From: Bradysia coprophila
Taxonomy: Eukaryota > Arthropoda > Insecta > Diptera > Sciaridae
NCBI RefSeq assembly: GCF_014529535.1
Contig: NW_023503555.1
Coordinates: 4,278,001 to 4,342,000 of the forward strand
Direction of reading: 5' to 3'
DNA length: 64,000 nt
The position numbers and the translations under genes are program-made. This document shows, in pieces, positions 1 to 12,324 of the stretch. The notes under the pieces were generated by a model that saw only the letters and a program-made list of their open reading frames with translations, was not told the origin of the DNA and made no database searches. Positions within the stretch are counted from its first letter, which is position 1; the number at the start of each line of letters is the position of its first letter.

Positions 1-140
1 AAAATCTTTTACTTCATTTTGTTTAAGCTCAGAATTCGTTATATATGACCATTTCAATCATGTTATGATGTGATGTGTGCGTTGACGAAACATTTTAGAA
101 TGAATTTGCGAAATCTTCATCCAGCTTATATGAAAATGAA

Positions 141-784
141 ATTCAAGCCACATCCGATCCGAATGATCGATGGCTCTATAGAATCGTTAGTCTCCCCTGA
201 CAATTTTGTCGAACAACTTTTTTCTGGTTGTCTTTTTGTTTTTGGCAGTAGAGTTGTAAATGTGACAGTGTTGCATTTTGAAAAATAGTTATTTGTGAAC
301 TTAAAGTTGAACTATTTCGCCAATGAACAGACGATTTATTTGGAAGCGTGCTTAGAAAGACACTGCGATACATACCCAAAAAAGGTCGAAAGGTCCGTGT
401 CTGCAAGCGATACTCTGTGCAGCCTATGCTTTTCGGCTAAAAAAACTCTTGGACAGCAGCAACCAAAAAAGTTTGACAATGGATAGTAGAGAGTAGTCCA
501 CCAGGAGTCCAACGATACTACGGAAGCCGTTGGTCGTCGCTGTCCAAGGTTGTGACAAGAAATTGAGAAAATTTGACTACGTCGGAAAACTTCTAAGGGC
601 TCATCTGCCGCCATAAAGCCACTAAAAAACGAAAAACCAATCAGACCTCGTTACTGCGGGTCTCTACTTTCGAATAATACCAAAAACAAAAAGACAGCCT
701 GAAAAAATTTGTTCCACAAAATTGTCAGGGGAGACTAACGATTCTATAGAGCCATCGATCATTCGGGTCGGATGTGGCTTGAAT
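141..784. mobile_element. Palindromic element with ~105-bp terminal inverted repeats
   Basis: Positions 141-248 match the reverse complement of 679-784 almost base for base over the outer 75 bp and more loosely further in. Both arms contain the same run ending in CTCCCCTGACAATTTTGT. No transposase frame lies between the arms, so this is a non-autonomous TIR or foldback element. The overlapping short open frames on both strands are by-products of the repeat. Confidence 0.75.
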
Positions 785-828
785 CTCAGTTGTTCGATAC
801 CTTGGCAAAATCATTCTTAACAAAATTA

Positions 829-925
829 AAGTGAGGTTACCTTTGAAAGTACCGTAACTGGGTTGTGGGTTCGTATCCCAACTGTGCAACAATTTTTGAT
901 TTAAAATTACATGTCCACAAGTACA
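829..925 (+). mobile_element. tRNA-derived SINE, 5'-truncated copy
   Basis: A good RNA polymerase III box B / T-arm lies at 868-880 (GGGTTCGTATCCC). It is followed by a non-tRNA tail, CAATTTTTGATTT then ATTACATGTCCAC. The same tail follows a more complete tRNA-like head on the minus strand at 18893-19006. The A-box region is degenerate, so this copy is probably dead. The 5' part (about 829-855) recurs near 37788-37815. Confidence 0.65.
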
Positions 926-1285
926 CTTACTCCAGGAACTAAAATAAGGATTTCTGTGCAGGGGGGAAACTTTTCGAAGGGGCACCTAAACACAAAATCT
1001 TGGGCGCCAAAGTAAAAATTTTTATCCAAAAATAATATCATGCGTTCAGGACGTTGACGAAAATATATTTTTGATACCTAGGACCCGAAACGTGTGACTT
1101 CGTCTTCGCCTTCGGCTCTGTCTGGAAACTTCTCACACGCAAAAAAAGACCTAGGTCCTAGGTACGAAATGTACTATTACGATTTAAAGGGAATTATTCC
1201 CCTGACCGTAAGTCTAGGGTCTTTCATCCAAAAAATCATTCAAAATGTCAAAATGTAAAGTCTAGTCAAGTTGCCGATCATACCT

Positions 1286-1410
1286 GATAATAATCTGCAA
1301 TTTTCTGGAATTTAATTTTTCGGTCATGTTAGGGGTGTATTTTTACCTGTGCAAAATGCGTCCACAATATGACCTAAAAATCAAATTCCAGAAAATTGCA
1401 GATAATTATC
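1286..1410. repeat. Hairpin MITE-like element
   Basis: 1286-1327 is the inverted complement of 1369-1410 with few mismatches (shared core TGCAATTTTCTGGAATTT). The loop is about 41 bp. No coding content is visible. It is typical of a small foldback or MITE copy. Confidence 0.65.
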
Positions 1411-2280
1411 GGTCTACTGGACTAAAAGGTGTTTTTGGTAGAATATCAGCCCTAAAAATCACAATAGTGGTGAGTTTTTGGGTATGAGGGTGAGTTTTGT
1501 CTATAATTTATATCTCTCGATGGATGTAACTGAAAATTCTGAAAAAATTCTCAAGTAACGTCTGTGATTTTTGCAGAATTTTTGGACCCCTACTTAGAGG
1601 TAAAAATATTTTTTCAAATATTCTTCGTTAAATGAGGGTGTGTTCCGCCATTTAAAAAAAATCTGAGTAAATTACATAATGTAGGCACATTCCATGAAGA
1701 CAAATCAAGTGACCAAAAACGGTAGTAGCACTTTTGTCTAGCATATGGAAAAAAATCATTGAATTTTTTCATCGTTAAATACGGGTCCAAAAAATCTGAA
1801 AAAATCTCGGATGTTTACAGACATTTTTTGAGAATTTCTACCGATTTTTACGTTAACACACCAGAGAGAAATAAATGAGAAACAAAATTCACATTTTTGT
1901 TAATAACTCCATTTTGGAGTTTCATACGCCACACCACTGAAAGTAGTTCTAGGCCAAGATCTTTCGAATGATTTAGTTCCTTTAGTGTCACTTTTTACAT
2001 GCCAACCCTATTTTCTTTCCATTTTTTTTTAGTTTTAGGAAAGTGAAAGCTACAAGTGTGAAATACTTTGATTCTGTATCTGTATCTCCACCTAAATGAT
2101 GATAAAAGATTAAAAAAAAACTGATATCGGCAATGCCATTGTCATTTTCAAACTAGGTTCAATGCGCCGCAGGCAAAATTTGTATTAAAATTACATTCAT
2201 TTGACTATTTCAAGTTAGATAATTGCAATTTGCGATTTTTCTTGTGGGCAGATCTGGATTCGCAGGTGGGAATTAGAGGG

Positions 2281-2307
2281 GCGCAGGTGGGAAAATTCCC
2301 ACCTGCG
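2281..2307. repeat. Short perfect inverted repeat (GCAGGTGGGAA / TTCCCACCTGC)
   Basis: The 27-bp sequence folds back on itself with essentially no loop. An additional direct copy of the half site CGCAGGTGGGAA lies just upstream, near 2260. GC content is much higher than in the surroundings. No gene is close enough to suggest a role. Confidence 0.6.
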
Positions 2308-4417
2308 ATGTTTCTTAGTTTAGTCCCTGACTTACTCATTTGATCCCCTGACGGTCCGTTGCTAAAGCGTAACGTTAAAAATATCGAATGTCCTATGGAA
2401 AAAAACATTGAAGAGCTCTTGAAATTAATAATGACCCTAATTGAGCAGTCCGACTAATAAATTTAAACAAAAAATTTCCTTTACGACCAATTTATTTACG
2501 TATTTCGTTGAAAGTAAGAACATCAGGAATGAGAGCATAATGACGCAATAAACACTAATAAACCAAAAAAAAACTCAATTTTACGTTCAACGGTCAACAA
2601 TACGCGAACGTGATGGGAAATTTTCCAGATTAATGTCGTCGATATCTCTGATATCACGTACCTTAACACAATAAAAAAAAATGTTCTTTTCTCATTCGCA
2701 TATTAACGGCACTCTTGCTTGCGTTACCACGCGCAAGACACCACGATATATATTCATTTAAAATGCTCCGATCAATGCAACAATAAGAAACAAGATATCC
2801 GAATGACGCAGGTACAATAAATTAAAATGTTCTTTTCGGTGATTTTTCGTTTCATTTTTATGTCCTCAGGAATTTTGTGTATCGCTTCATTTCCGCAGAT
2901 TTGCGTATATTTATAAACACAAAATGTCTTAATGGTCGGATATATTTGACCGACAGATAACTTTGTTGTTATTTTTATAAATTTGGTTGATGTTGCTGCT
3001 GATGTCAAGGTAAAAATTGTTTTTGTGCAGACACTGTTGCAGTCAGTCCAGTAGTAAATTTTCCATTTTACGTCAATGTGAACCGGTGTCAGGGAGGTGG
3101 TCCTCAACTGAGATTCACTTAAATTATAATCGGTCGTTGCGTTTTAATATTTTTGGTCCACTCGATCGTCGATGGTAAAATTCTTTTTTTAGAATTTCAT
3201 ATAACAGTGCTGCGCAACATCACATGTTTCTTTTACGTACTCAAAAGCGGTTGATGGTCTGTCGTCTCAATCTAAGTAAATTGACAGGTGTCTGCCACCA
3301 TCTATTTCCATAATAAAGATTCAGATGTATTGAGGCGATGTATAATTCATTATCGCATATGTTTAGCTAATTAGCACTTATTAGACGGTGAGAATTCGTT
3401 AAAATGGAAAAACATTTTGTTAAATCCACAATGAATCGCAATCTTATTGTGTCGAACGATTAAAATCTAATTTATTGCCTATACAGCTCCGAGCGTTTTG
3501 CTGTCGTGCATTAATTGCTTTGATACGTATTTTAGTTTAACTTTGGACGATCTATTAATATCCCTAAAGATTCACTGACGCCAGCTTGTAATACTATTAG
3601 AAGTCACAGGACACAACAACTGACTAACTCAGAAATTTTCTAAATTAGTCAGGCGTTGAATGATATGTCTTCGAAGAATTCTCTTCCAAAGACTTCCCCG
3701 TGGTTCACTCTCAACTATGATGTGTGCTGATCTTCTCTATGAAATTTTCCTTTAAAGATTTCCCCACAATTGACAATCACAATTAAGTTCCATTAAGATA
3801 GGTTGAGTCAGCTGTAATTCAATTAAAATATTCAAATCAACGATGACTTGACTGATTGAAAACTTCCGTTGAATTAATTACATTCTCGGAACAAATTCTC
3901 ACTATGCAAATGGGAAAATCGTTGGACTTTAAAATGTATATCACTCAGTGCGGTCTAACCTTCTCAAATTCCAATTATTCATTTTGTTTACACGCATCGA
4001 TCTGAATATGGTAATCCGATTGCAAGATTTGGTTTTTTCAATGTTCAATTCAAAGAAATTACACAAAAGAATGAGAATATGCTAAACGGTATCATGTCGC
4101 TGGTGCTAAAAAAAAGCCTTTTAAGTCAACGAGATGAACCGTTTTTTTTTATTGTAATAGCTAAACGTATGGTGCTGGTCTAGCCAATTAAGGACGGCAT
4201 GTCCAAAATTTTCATTTTTAGTGTCTAGATTAAGGTCGTTTAGACAATTTTGACACATAAATTGCATACAGTTCGACATCGACACCCGACACGTAAGATC
4301 AATGTCTTTTGTTGGAAAGTTTCGTAATATCAAGCACAATCTTAATAAGTGCAGATTTGATAGAAAGTTTACACACACCACCCACAAACTTCATTACCTT
4401 CGAACAATGAGAAGCGA

Positions 4418-4450
4418 TATAAATAGACTGACCATATTGCAGTTCAGTTC
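4418..4450 (+). promoter_or_regulatory. Core promoter: TATA box plus initiator
   Basis: TATAAATA at 4418-4425 is followed 28 bp later by an arthropod initiator-like TTCAGTTC at 4443-4450. An ATG opening a 22-codon exon with a good 5' splice site follows at 4505. TATA-to-initiator spacing matches known insect core promoters. Transcription direction is inferred from this geometry. Confidence 0.6.
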
Positions 4451-4504
4451 ATTTCAATTTTAATTACTCACTTCATTTAGCTGCAAGTGCGCTGTGTGTT
4501 TCAG

Positions 4505-7500
4505 ATGTCGGAACATCAGCGCAAGATATTAAATCAAAAAATTAAGTTGCCATTCAGCCATCAAGAAAAGGTATATGATGCAGGAAAGAAATTACATTGA
4601 TTACGAATTCCGTATTGAATTGTTCGTATAATTTGCGGATTTATCATTTTTCTTGTCGACAGTTCTAAATGCATCTGCGAAGATAGAACGTAATGTACAG
4701 TACTCCGATCACGGTTTAATATTGGCTAATATTTATGTATTGATAAATTGAGATACTTAATGAATTCCATTGCTCACTTTTTGGATTTAATTACTCCGTT
4801 GACGTAATGCATTTCATTTGCTTCTGATTTATATCATCCAAATCGATAACTCATTCTAATGACAGTGTGGTGGATATTGATATACATGATTAAATAATAG
4901 AGTACTTCGTTGGAACTAAACTCAAGTTAAATGGGAAAACTTACCAAAAGTCTTTAATATATGAAAGCATTTCAAATGTTAGTACAGGGGACGTCAGTGA
5001 AATTTAGACAATGCTTCAGCTGTTTTTTAGCTGGTCATCTCTTACAATCGAAACTGCATTAATATGCCTTCTGTTTATGTGAGTAGACCAACGGAAAAAC
5101 AGCTGAAGCAAATTTATGTTTAAATTTGACTTATGACCCCTAATACCCCCCAAAAAAATGTTGGAATTTAAACTCATATGGGGTTTGGATCATTCGCCAA
5201 CAATCTCTTGTGAAACAAGTCCGATAAGGTCAATATAATCTGAGATACAATTTCGTAGTTACCTAGGGATTTTCAGGCAATTTTGGAACTTTTAGGGAAT
5301 GACAGGGAACTTTAGCAGAAATTATAAATGTCACGGTAAAACCAACCTGCAATCACAAATGGTTGTTCAGTACTGAGTTCTGAATTGCCGGTATAATTTT
5401 TGGTGGATTTATATCATTTGTCGACAGTTCTAAATGGATTCCACGATGATAGAATGAACGTACACTGATCATGGTTTATATCGGCTCGTATTTATGTATT
5501 GAAATCTTAGACTAATCATACATAGACTGGTATTTCGTACGATGAAATGTGGTCCCGACACCAGTTTGTATGAGATACACATTTCGTACAATTTTACGTA
5601 GAGTTTTCACTAACTCATGTAGGCGTTGAAAATTTTGATCATTCTGGTAGGTACATTTAAATTGTTTGCGCTAATTTGCCCACCAATTTAGTAGGTAAAA
5701 CCAGGGCTCTAAACTTTGGGGAGGTCACGCAGATACAGATATGCTCAAAACAAACGAGCCATTGAAAACGTGTTTTGGTCTTATTTTTCATGACAAAATT
5801 TTTGAAACTGTCAAATGAAGATTTGAACTTTTTCTATTCAAAATCGCGACTGCTGCATCTGTCAACGAAAACTAGGACCAAAACACGTTTTCAATGCCTC
5901 GTTTGTTTTGAGCAATACGCGGGTGACACACCACATAAAATTAAAATAAAATGGCGGATTTCATACAAAAAATCACCTCCTGTGACGATTCTCGTCGCCG
6001 TGACGATGTGGTGAATTTTATATATGTAAAATCTTCAGAAGTGGTGTGTTCCAGCGTATCTAATCAAACGGCGATCTGCATGACCTCCCCAAAGTTTGCA
6101 GCCTTGGGAAAACTCCCACTATCAAATATTACGTATTTCATGTCGGGACCACAAATTTTACGTAATTATGTTCGTAATTTCCTGTCTAGGTATGATTAGT
6201 CTAAGATTGAAAACTTTAGAAAAGAGAATCAATTCCACTGCACGAGTTTTCGGATTTAATTATTTCGTTCACGTAAACTAATTTCATTAAACGAGGAAAA
6301 ATTATGGTAAAACAATTGAAGTAAAAGATTTTGCACCAATGTGTTAAAGACGCTTTGATCAAAAGAAGTAATAGATTCGATAAAATCATGACGTTGATAT
6401 GTTTACCGTCTTTGAAAGGTTAACATCTTTGAGTAGTATGCACCAAATTTCTGCAAAACTTTCAGCATTTCTTGCCTGGTAACTAAATTTATTTATTTAT
6501 TTTTCAGACGATGCCACACCTTCCCGAAGCATTGGAGAACCGCTTCGATCTGTACCTAAATATTCTACCCATTGTCGATTGGATCGGTCAGTTGGCGTGT
6601 TTCGTTGTGGGTCTATGCCAGTTAACAATAGCCATAGTGAAAGTATCGATGAGCTTATCAAAATCGATCCAATCGAATAACAAAATGCAGCAAAAATATC
6701 CAAATATCCAAAAATATCTGGGCAAGAGCGATGCAAAAGTGTATGAAATGACCGAAACGTATATCATCGAGAATGACGGTCTGTGCGACATTAATTTGGA
6801 CGAAGAAAAAAATTATATGTTGGAAGAGGAGCCCGCATTGTCCGAAGACGAAGACATCGATAGTGACACAAAGAGTTTGTCCTACGAGGAAGACGAAACG
6901 GATGGATCGTTAAAACTGGTTAGTATAATGGACTTTTGTTTAGCGATTATTGATTTACGATTTAGTATTGACTATAAATACGACGATGGCTTAAGATTGT
7001 TGATTTGGATGAGAATTATTTTTTTTTTATCGTATCTGTTTATCGAAAAGAACTCGTTTACGTGTTGTCTTGAATATTCGTTTTCTAAATGTTACTAGTC
7101 CAATAATTTATTGTGCGCTGCGTGATGATGATGCGACTCTTTTTCGTGGGTCCGAATTATGGGTTGTTGTTGGCTTAAATTTTTTTTTCCTGAGTGGTAG
7201 CAACAACCATTTGTTATCAACACAATAGATCAGTCACCACAGTGCGACTGAATGGAGTTTTAATGTTTGAATGCATTTTGGATATTATTAGCTTGAGTCC
7301 TGAACAATGAATTTTGATTTTCAGTAGCACCACTAGGAGTCAGTGCACCCAAGGCTGAAGAACTATTAAGGTTGGAATCGGCCGAGATTTTAATTATAAT
7401 AGGAATGTTACAAAAAAATGGGTGTGATGGGAAGCTGGTAACGATTTTCGGAAGCTCGTATCACTGCAAATTCTTCATGGGTGGTACATACAGTAAGTCA

Positions 7501-8656
7501 TACTGATAGAGGTACATGTCTGCCAGTCACAACAAGAATTTTTTGAAAACAATCTGTACGAGCGCTGACAACGGTTCAAAGATGATAACCTTTTGTATTT
7601 TAATGCAAAGTACTGGTGAATCGGACTATCTTTGAACAGTTGTGCGCGCGTGACTAGCAGCAGACACATCCTTCTATCAATATAAGTAATTACCAAATGT
7701 ACCACCCATGAATTTGCAAGGAGACAGTCTTCCGAAAATAGCCATTTTTAAACTATGACGAGTGTCCACCAGCTTCCCTTGCACCCATAGGACTAATATT
7801 GTGTACCATTGCTATTAGAATTATAGCCCCAATCAATTTTCAAGAACTATTCCATGGCCTAGGTGCCCTAGCTCCTAGTGCACCGAATGGTGCGGATGCA
7901 AATACATTTTTTTAGAACCTTGTTCAGGCCTACGACCTGATTAATATTATCCACAAATATCAAGAAAGGGTGTAATAACGATGCTCATATCAGTTGGATT
8001 AAAATGAAACGAATCCTGTTATAGTAGGAAGGAGATAGGAAATATGTGGACACACAGGAAGGGTGGTCAGGAAAAATACATGGACGTAATAATTCCCAAT
8101 GAAACGATCACTATGCCGGGTACCGTTCATTCGGCACAGTAATTTTCACAAAATTTTTATCTATCGATTTGTCTCAGATCGGTCAGCGGGTGTTTGCAAA
8201 AAAACAATTCTATCTTTCTTGAGTGAACATTAAAACGTAAATCGTGGACTTTCCAAGAATTTATCAAATTTTTTTGTTTACCATAAAAAAAAACGAAAAT
8301 CTCTTACGCATGTGAGACGATTAAAATGTTTTCGCCAAAGCCAAAAAAAAGGTCGCGTGTTCGGAATTAATTCAAATTGACGTCACGATAAGCATTATAG
8401 AATGACCGTAGAATCAAATAAAGTTCGTTGGACTAAATTAAAAATGAAATTGCAGATAAACGAAAACGATGCATTCGACAATCATCTGTCCAGCCATACA
8501 ACACCGGAACTGCTGCGACGAGATAGTTGCCAACTGGGCGTTACATCGTCGTCGATCGATGATATAAATAACGAACGTTTCTGTGAACTGCACATTGACG
8601 AAGAGGATCTGTGCAAATCGATCAACGGTTTGGATGCCCTTGATAATTTGGTGTAA
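4505..8656 (+). CDS. Unrecognised three-exon gene with one hydrophobic segment
   Basis: I do not recognise this protein. The model has exons 4505-4570, 6508-6918 and 8393-8656, all joined in phase 0, giving about 246 residues. Exon 1 begins MSEHQRKILN and ends at a GTATAT donor. Exon 2 follows TTATTTTTCAG, and its donor is CTG|GTTAGT. Exon 3 uses an AG at 8391-8392; this acceptor lacks a clear pyrimidine tract and is the weakest joint. Residues ~41-72 form a hydrophobic stretch (one or two membrane passes), followed by an acidic Ser-rich region and a hydrophilic C-terminus. A TATA/initiator pair lies 55-85 bp upstream. Both introns carry TIR elements. If exon 2 is not spliced, the frame runs on to a stop at 7098. 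Confidence 0.55.
4985..5150. mobile_element. MITE copy, CTTCAGCTGTTTTT family
   Basis: Inverted halves CTTCAGCTGTTTTT and AAAAACAGCTGAAGC are flanked by a GTCAGTGAAATTTA terminus and its approximate complement. A second copy with the same layout lies at 33442-33655 and a diverged third near 37940-38040. It is in intron 1 of the 4505 gene. No coding capacity. Confidence 0.6.
5503..6208. mobile_element. Three-level palindromic element in intron 1
   Basis: Outer arms 5503-5562 and 6140-6208 are inverted repeats containing GGTCCCGACA / TGTCGGGACC. A second pair (5709-5731 and 6078-6104, AACTTTGGGGAGGTCA) lies inside. A third pair (5741-5780 and 5876-5914, CGTTTTCAATG type) is innermost. The open frames in between are too short for a transposase. 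A fragment of the second-level arm recurs near 53713-53735, so it is a dispersed family. Confidence 0.7.
6316..6424 (+). repeat. Copy of three-block dispersed repeat family
   Basis: Block 1 (TGAAGTAAAAGATTTTG) is followed by block 2 (GAAGTAATAGATTCGAT type) and block 3 (ATATGTTTACCGTC then TTTGAAAGGTTAA). The same order is seen at 38754-38862. Single blocks occur in many other places in the window. It lies about 85 bp upstream of exon 2 of the 4505 gene. Confidence 0.6.
7420..7786. mobile_element. TIR element of ~367 bp in intron 2
   Basis: The termini are GGGTGTGATGGGAAGCTGG and CCAGCTTCCCTTGCACCC. Inverted similarity continues inward: ATTCTTCATGGGTGGTACAT against ATGTACCACCCATGAATTTG. No transposase is encoded. 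A typical non-autonomous MITE. Confidence 0.7.
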
Positions 8657-8987
8657 CCGTTTTGATTTGGTTGATAGGCGGAATAATGACGAGTCAAAGT
8701 GTATAAAGGATTTTGTTAAGCTTTAAAAAAAAACATTTTTTTTAGGTAAATTAAGTGGTTTAAAAGAGGATAAAATGTGTCTTGATAATGTGTTTGTTTG
8801 TATGGAATGATGGCGTAGTTGGTAAGGATTATATTTTATTTTTATAACCTTGAACGATGGGAACGTGCAGCTGATTGTGTGTTTTTTATTGAATATATTG
8901 AGCAGCTGATTTAAATCGAAATATTTTCTTCGACTGAGCTCTTTAAAGTATTAAAAATGTCGAAGAACTCGAATACTTGTTCAGAGT

Positions 8988-9428
8988 TAAACCTTTCACA
9001 GACGGCAAGCATGAAACCACCTTCACGTATATTCAATGTATATAAACACCGAAAGCAGTGTCATATTTAGCTTCTTTAATGCCAAGCACAATTTTTTATT
9101 TTGCGCCACTGGCGAGGTTGGTCTATACCACTAGCTCAAGGCTACTTCCGCCTCAAAATATGCAAATACTCTAGGAGGAAAGTCAGGTGCTTAACTGATA
9201 TATCTCGCCTAAATGTAGGCTAGACATGTGCACACGACAGACTTGCGCTGCACACGAAATTACCCGAAACTTGGTTTCCGTGTGTTTTTGCGGATACCTT
9301 CAGGGTTTATGTACTTTGGTATATGTTGTAGCATCATCGTATACACCTGTTGAAAATAATAGGACCAAACAACAGACTTGATATTATCCTACTCAGTGAT
9401 ATGTTTGCCGTCAGTAAAAGGTTTAAAA
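8988..9428. mobile_element. Element bounded by inverted block-3 termini
   Basis: The left end TTAAACCTTTCACAGACGGC is the inverted complement of the right end GCCGTCAGTAAAAGGTTTAA, about 440 bp apart. These ends are block 3 of the dispersed family at 6316 and 38754, suggesting block 3 is the terminus of a TIR element. The interior has no long open frame. Confidence 0.6.
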
Positions 9429-10277
9429 AAATAAAATTGAAAACAGAGTGAACATCCGCTGAAAAAATCTGATTTACCATGAAACTGGCACCCGGCTGTC
9501 TATCAATAAATTGTGAATTTTTATCATCACAACGATTTGCTTGAATAAAAAAAATGCAAATTTGACATCCTATTGGCCAGTGCTTTTTTCATGTCGATTT
9601 CTTCTCGATTTTAAGATATTTTTAGCGGAAATTTTATTCTTTGTTTGATTTGAAAAAAAAAAATGTTTTAGGCAACAGCCGCACAATAATCAGCTCTCAT
9701 GTTCTTTATCGACGACAAAACTGGTTTCGATTAACTTATTTTTAGTATCACATTTTATGCGCGAAGCATAAATGAATTTTGCTTATCATATTTCCCGTAA
9801 GTTATTAACTTTATTGGCTTCTAAAACACTAAGGAAACTCTCGACGATATTTATATTTAAGAAAAAAAAAAAAAACAATTCAACACCAGAATATAGTGAT
9901 CTGATCAGTAAATCTCATGTTCATTTCAGTAATTCGGTTGTAGATGTTACGTAATCACATGGAGGCATCACTGTTTAGCGTTTAAAACTTTTATGATACG
10001 AAAGAATTTCAAAAGACCCGCACTGCGACTTATTTATTTGATTTGTGGTTTTAGATTTAGTTTAGGAAATGAAGCGAAATTAAATTTTGTCAACTCCCTG
10101 CCTATTTTACCAGAATTTATTTTGTTTGTCCTTTGTTGTTGAAAGTATTATTCAAAATTTTATTAAGACAGCTGGCTAATTCGATACAAATTTACATAAA
10201 CATGGAACCTGTTGATGTTCTTAAAATTATAATTTACTCATCGAATCGATTACCACACCATTTTCACCCCATTCTCA

Positions 10278-10346
10278 CTTATATGTCTCTATTAAACGCA
10301 TCCGTGACATGAGTCATTAGAATGCGTTAAATAGAGACTTAAGTAA
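10278..10346. repeat. Small hairpin
   Basis: CTTATATGTCTCTATTAAAC and its near complement downstream (TTAAATAGAGACTTAAGTAAG) are separated by a 17-bp loop. Probably a degraded MITE core. Confidence 0.5.
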
Positions 10347-11124
10347 GATGTGTAAATGTTGTGTAATTGCCGTGTTAAAAGCCAAAACACCGTATCGAAT
10401 TTGTGCCTTTGTTTCTAAAGAGCTTTCGAGAACTTTAAGCTTCTTTTGCATTCCAGAAATATTCCATTTTTCCGACGGTAACTAAATGGAATACAAAACT
10501 AAGGTCAAAGCTTTTAAAAGCTCAGCAGACGAACAATGCGATATGATGTTTTTGCTTAACATTGCAGTGTAGTAATTTCTTTCAATGGGTTGAAATCACT
10601 AGAGTAGATGTGACATGAACAAAATTTTCCCTCGAAATTTTCTTTTTATTTAAAAAGTCATTTTAGTATTTAAGAGTTAGGATGTGAGCATAACATTGTT
10701 TCGTGCAGAGAGAGGTTCATTCTTAATTATTATTTTAGAAAGTAGAATATAGATTTTCGTACATTAAAGTTATGTTTGTATACAAAAAGGTTGTTGTTAT
10801 GGGGAACGAAATGACCACATTGTGATATTAATTTTTCATAAAATAAATTAATTATTTTTTGTTTGACATGTCTAGATTTAAGTGTCCATTTTTATGAAAT
10901 AAAAACTTTTCAATTTCTTAAGTTCGGTTTGGTTTTCATTAATGGATGCAGACACAATTATTGACCCAGTGCCCCGCGTGCTTTTGAGTCCTTCATAGGG
11001 CCATGGATTTTCATCGATGATAAAATGTGAACATGAATGTGAGCGACAAAAAATGTTCTACGATTTTCATGAAAAGTTCATATTGGGGCATGCCAAACAA
11101 AATTAAAACTGGAAAATGGTGTGA

Positions 11125-11300
11125 TGAACCCACGACACGAAAAGGGTGTCATTCGATGCCCATAGATCCCAATGAACGGAAAATCCACTGCCATACAAAA
11201 TTCACTCATAATTTTGAGCTGCCAGACAAATAGAAAAGTCCAACATGGTCATTTTTTGTCGTGATGACCTCACGACTCGAAAAGTGTCATTCGATGCCCA
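11125..11300 (+). repeat. Direct duplication of a ~40-bp block
   Basis: The block containing GTGTCATTCGATGCCCA occurs at 11125-11163 and again at 11262-11300 with about 85-90% identity, spaced 137 bp. The open frame that runs through the first copy (11027-11233) has no recognisable domain and is not called a gene. Confidence 0.55.
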
Positions 11301-11712
11301 AAACACATCAAATTGATGTTGGAAGTTTTCCGCAGCACTCATTTCACCAACATAATCACTACTTCATTTCTAATCTGAAGAGTTTCCAAAAATAAAAAAT
11401 CTTTTACTTCAATGGCTTTGAATTGTATTCTGTTATAAAAGACGGCATTAACCAGAGGTGATCGCTTATAGTCAACACTGCAGTTAACAGATGACATTGT
11501 GTTTATCATCATTCTTCCGAGGGGTTTTTCCTCTGGAGTTTGGCAAATTGACTGTTGGGGTGAATCTCTCACATGTTTTGATTTACAAAGTTCTGTACAA
11601 TTTCTACAATAACAATTTCCATAACATTATGAAACAGGTTGGTAGCTAGATAGGGCAGTTGCACTCCTACAAACTATTGCTAGCTATTTGCGAGATGTTA
11701 TCGTAATGAATT

Positions 11713-12154
11713 ATCAGTCAAAAAACCCTTAAAGGGTAAATGTGACGCAAGTCCTTTATCTTACTTACAAAATAACTGATATCGCTGAGGGTGACGCATT
11801 GTGCGTCGTACGCAAAAATTTTATCTACAAATAATTGACTCAAAAAATTTGTGAAAGAAAGTTTTACAAAAAGAAATTTGCGTCACAAGTGGCAGATGAT
11901 TCGGCTTTCTTCCGTGTAAATTCTTTCAGTACATTTTTTAACCATTTTTCTAACAATAGTTTCCTCAACATCTGCCACTTGTGACGCAAATTTCTTTTTG
12001 TAAAACTTTCTTTCACAAATTTTTTGAGTCAATTATTTGTAGATAAAATTTTTGCGTACGACGCACAATGCGTCACCCTCAGCGATATCAGTTATTTTGT
12101 AAGCAAGATAAAGGACTTGCGTCACATTTACCCTTTAAGGGTTTTTTGACTGAT
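11713..12154. mobile_element. Foldback element, ~185-bp arms
   Basis: Arms 11713-11898 and 11968-12154 are inverted complements with only scattered mismatches and small indels. They begin ATCAGTCAAAAAACCCTT and end with its complement; the spacer is about 70 bp. Each arm has several copies of a TGACGCA-type hexamer. There is no coding content. The ends extend TTATCAGTC / GACTGATATC. Confidence 0.8.
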
Positions 12155-12324
12155 ATCAGTACTTTTGTAAGTTTTAAGGATAAAGTGCCAGTTATATCAT
12201 ATCCAAAGTTTTTTTTTAGAGACGAAGAAAGCAATTTTATATGTCCCGTAACACAAAAGATAATACCAAAACCACATTTGAAACAGGAAAATCCAACTAC
12301 CCGACAATTTTCATATTTGCCACC

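Larger units (their letters stand above)
1..4417. other. Gene-poor 5' flank with mobile-element remnants
   Basis: I find no exon with a plausible splice context or recognisable protein here. The open frames are short and overlap inverted repeats. The region holds a palindromic element (141-784), a SINE fragment (829-925), a 125-bp hairpin (1286-1410), a perfect short hairpin (2281-2307) and copies of dispersed motifs listed separately. The rest is AT-rich sequence without visible structure. Confidence 0.6.

Noticed and set aside
6919..7098. Unspliced extension of exon 2 of the 4505 gene as the true C-terminus
   Set aside because: A GTTAGT donor precedes it and the added residues look like translated intron. 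It cannot be fully excluded without transcripts.
8812..8880. tRNA gene (GGCGTAGTTGGTAAGG)
   Set aside because: It resembles a box A only; no anticodon stem or box B can be drawn.
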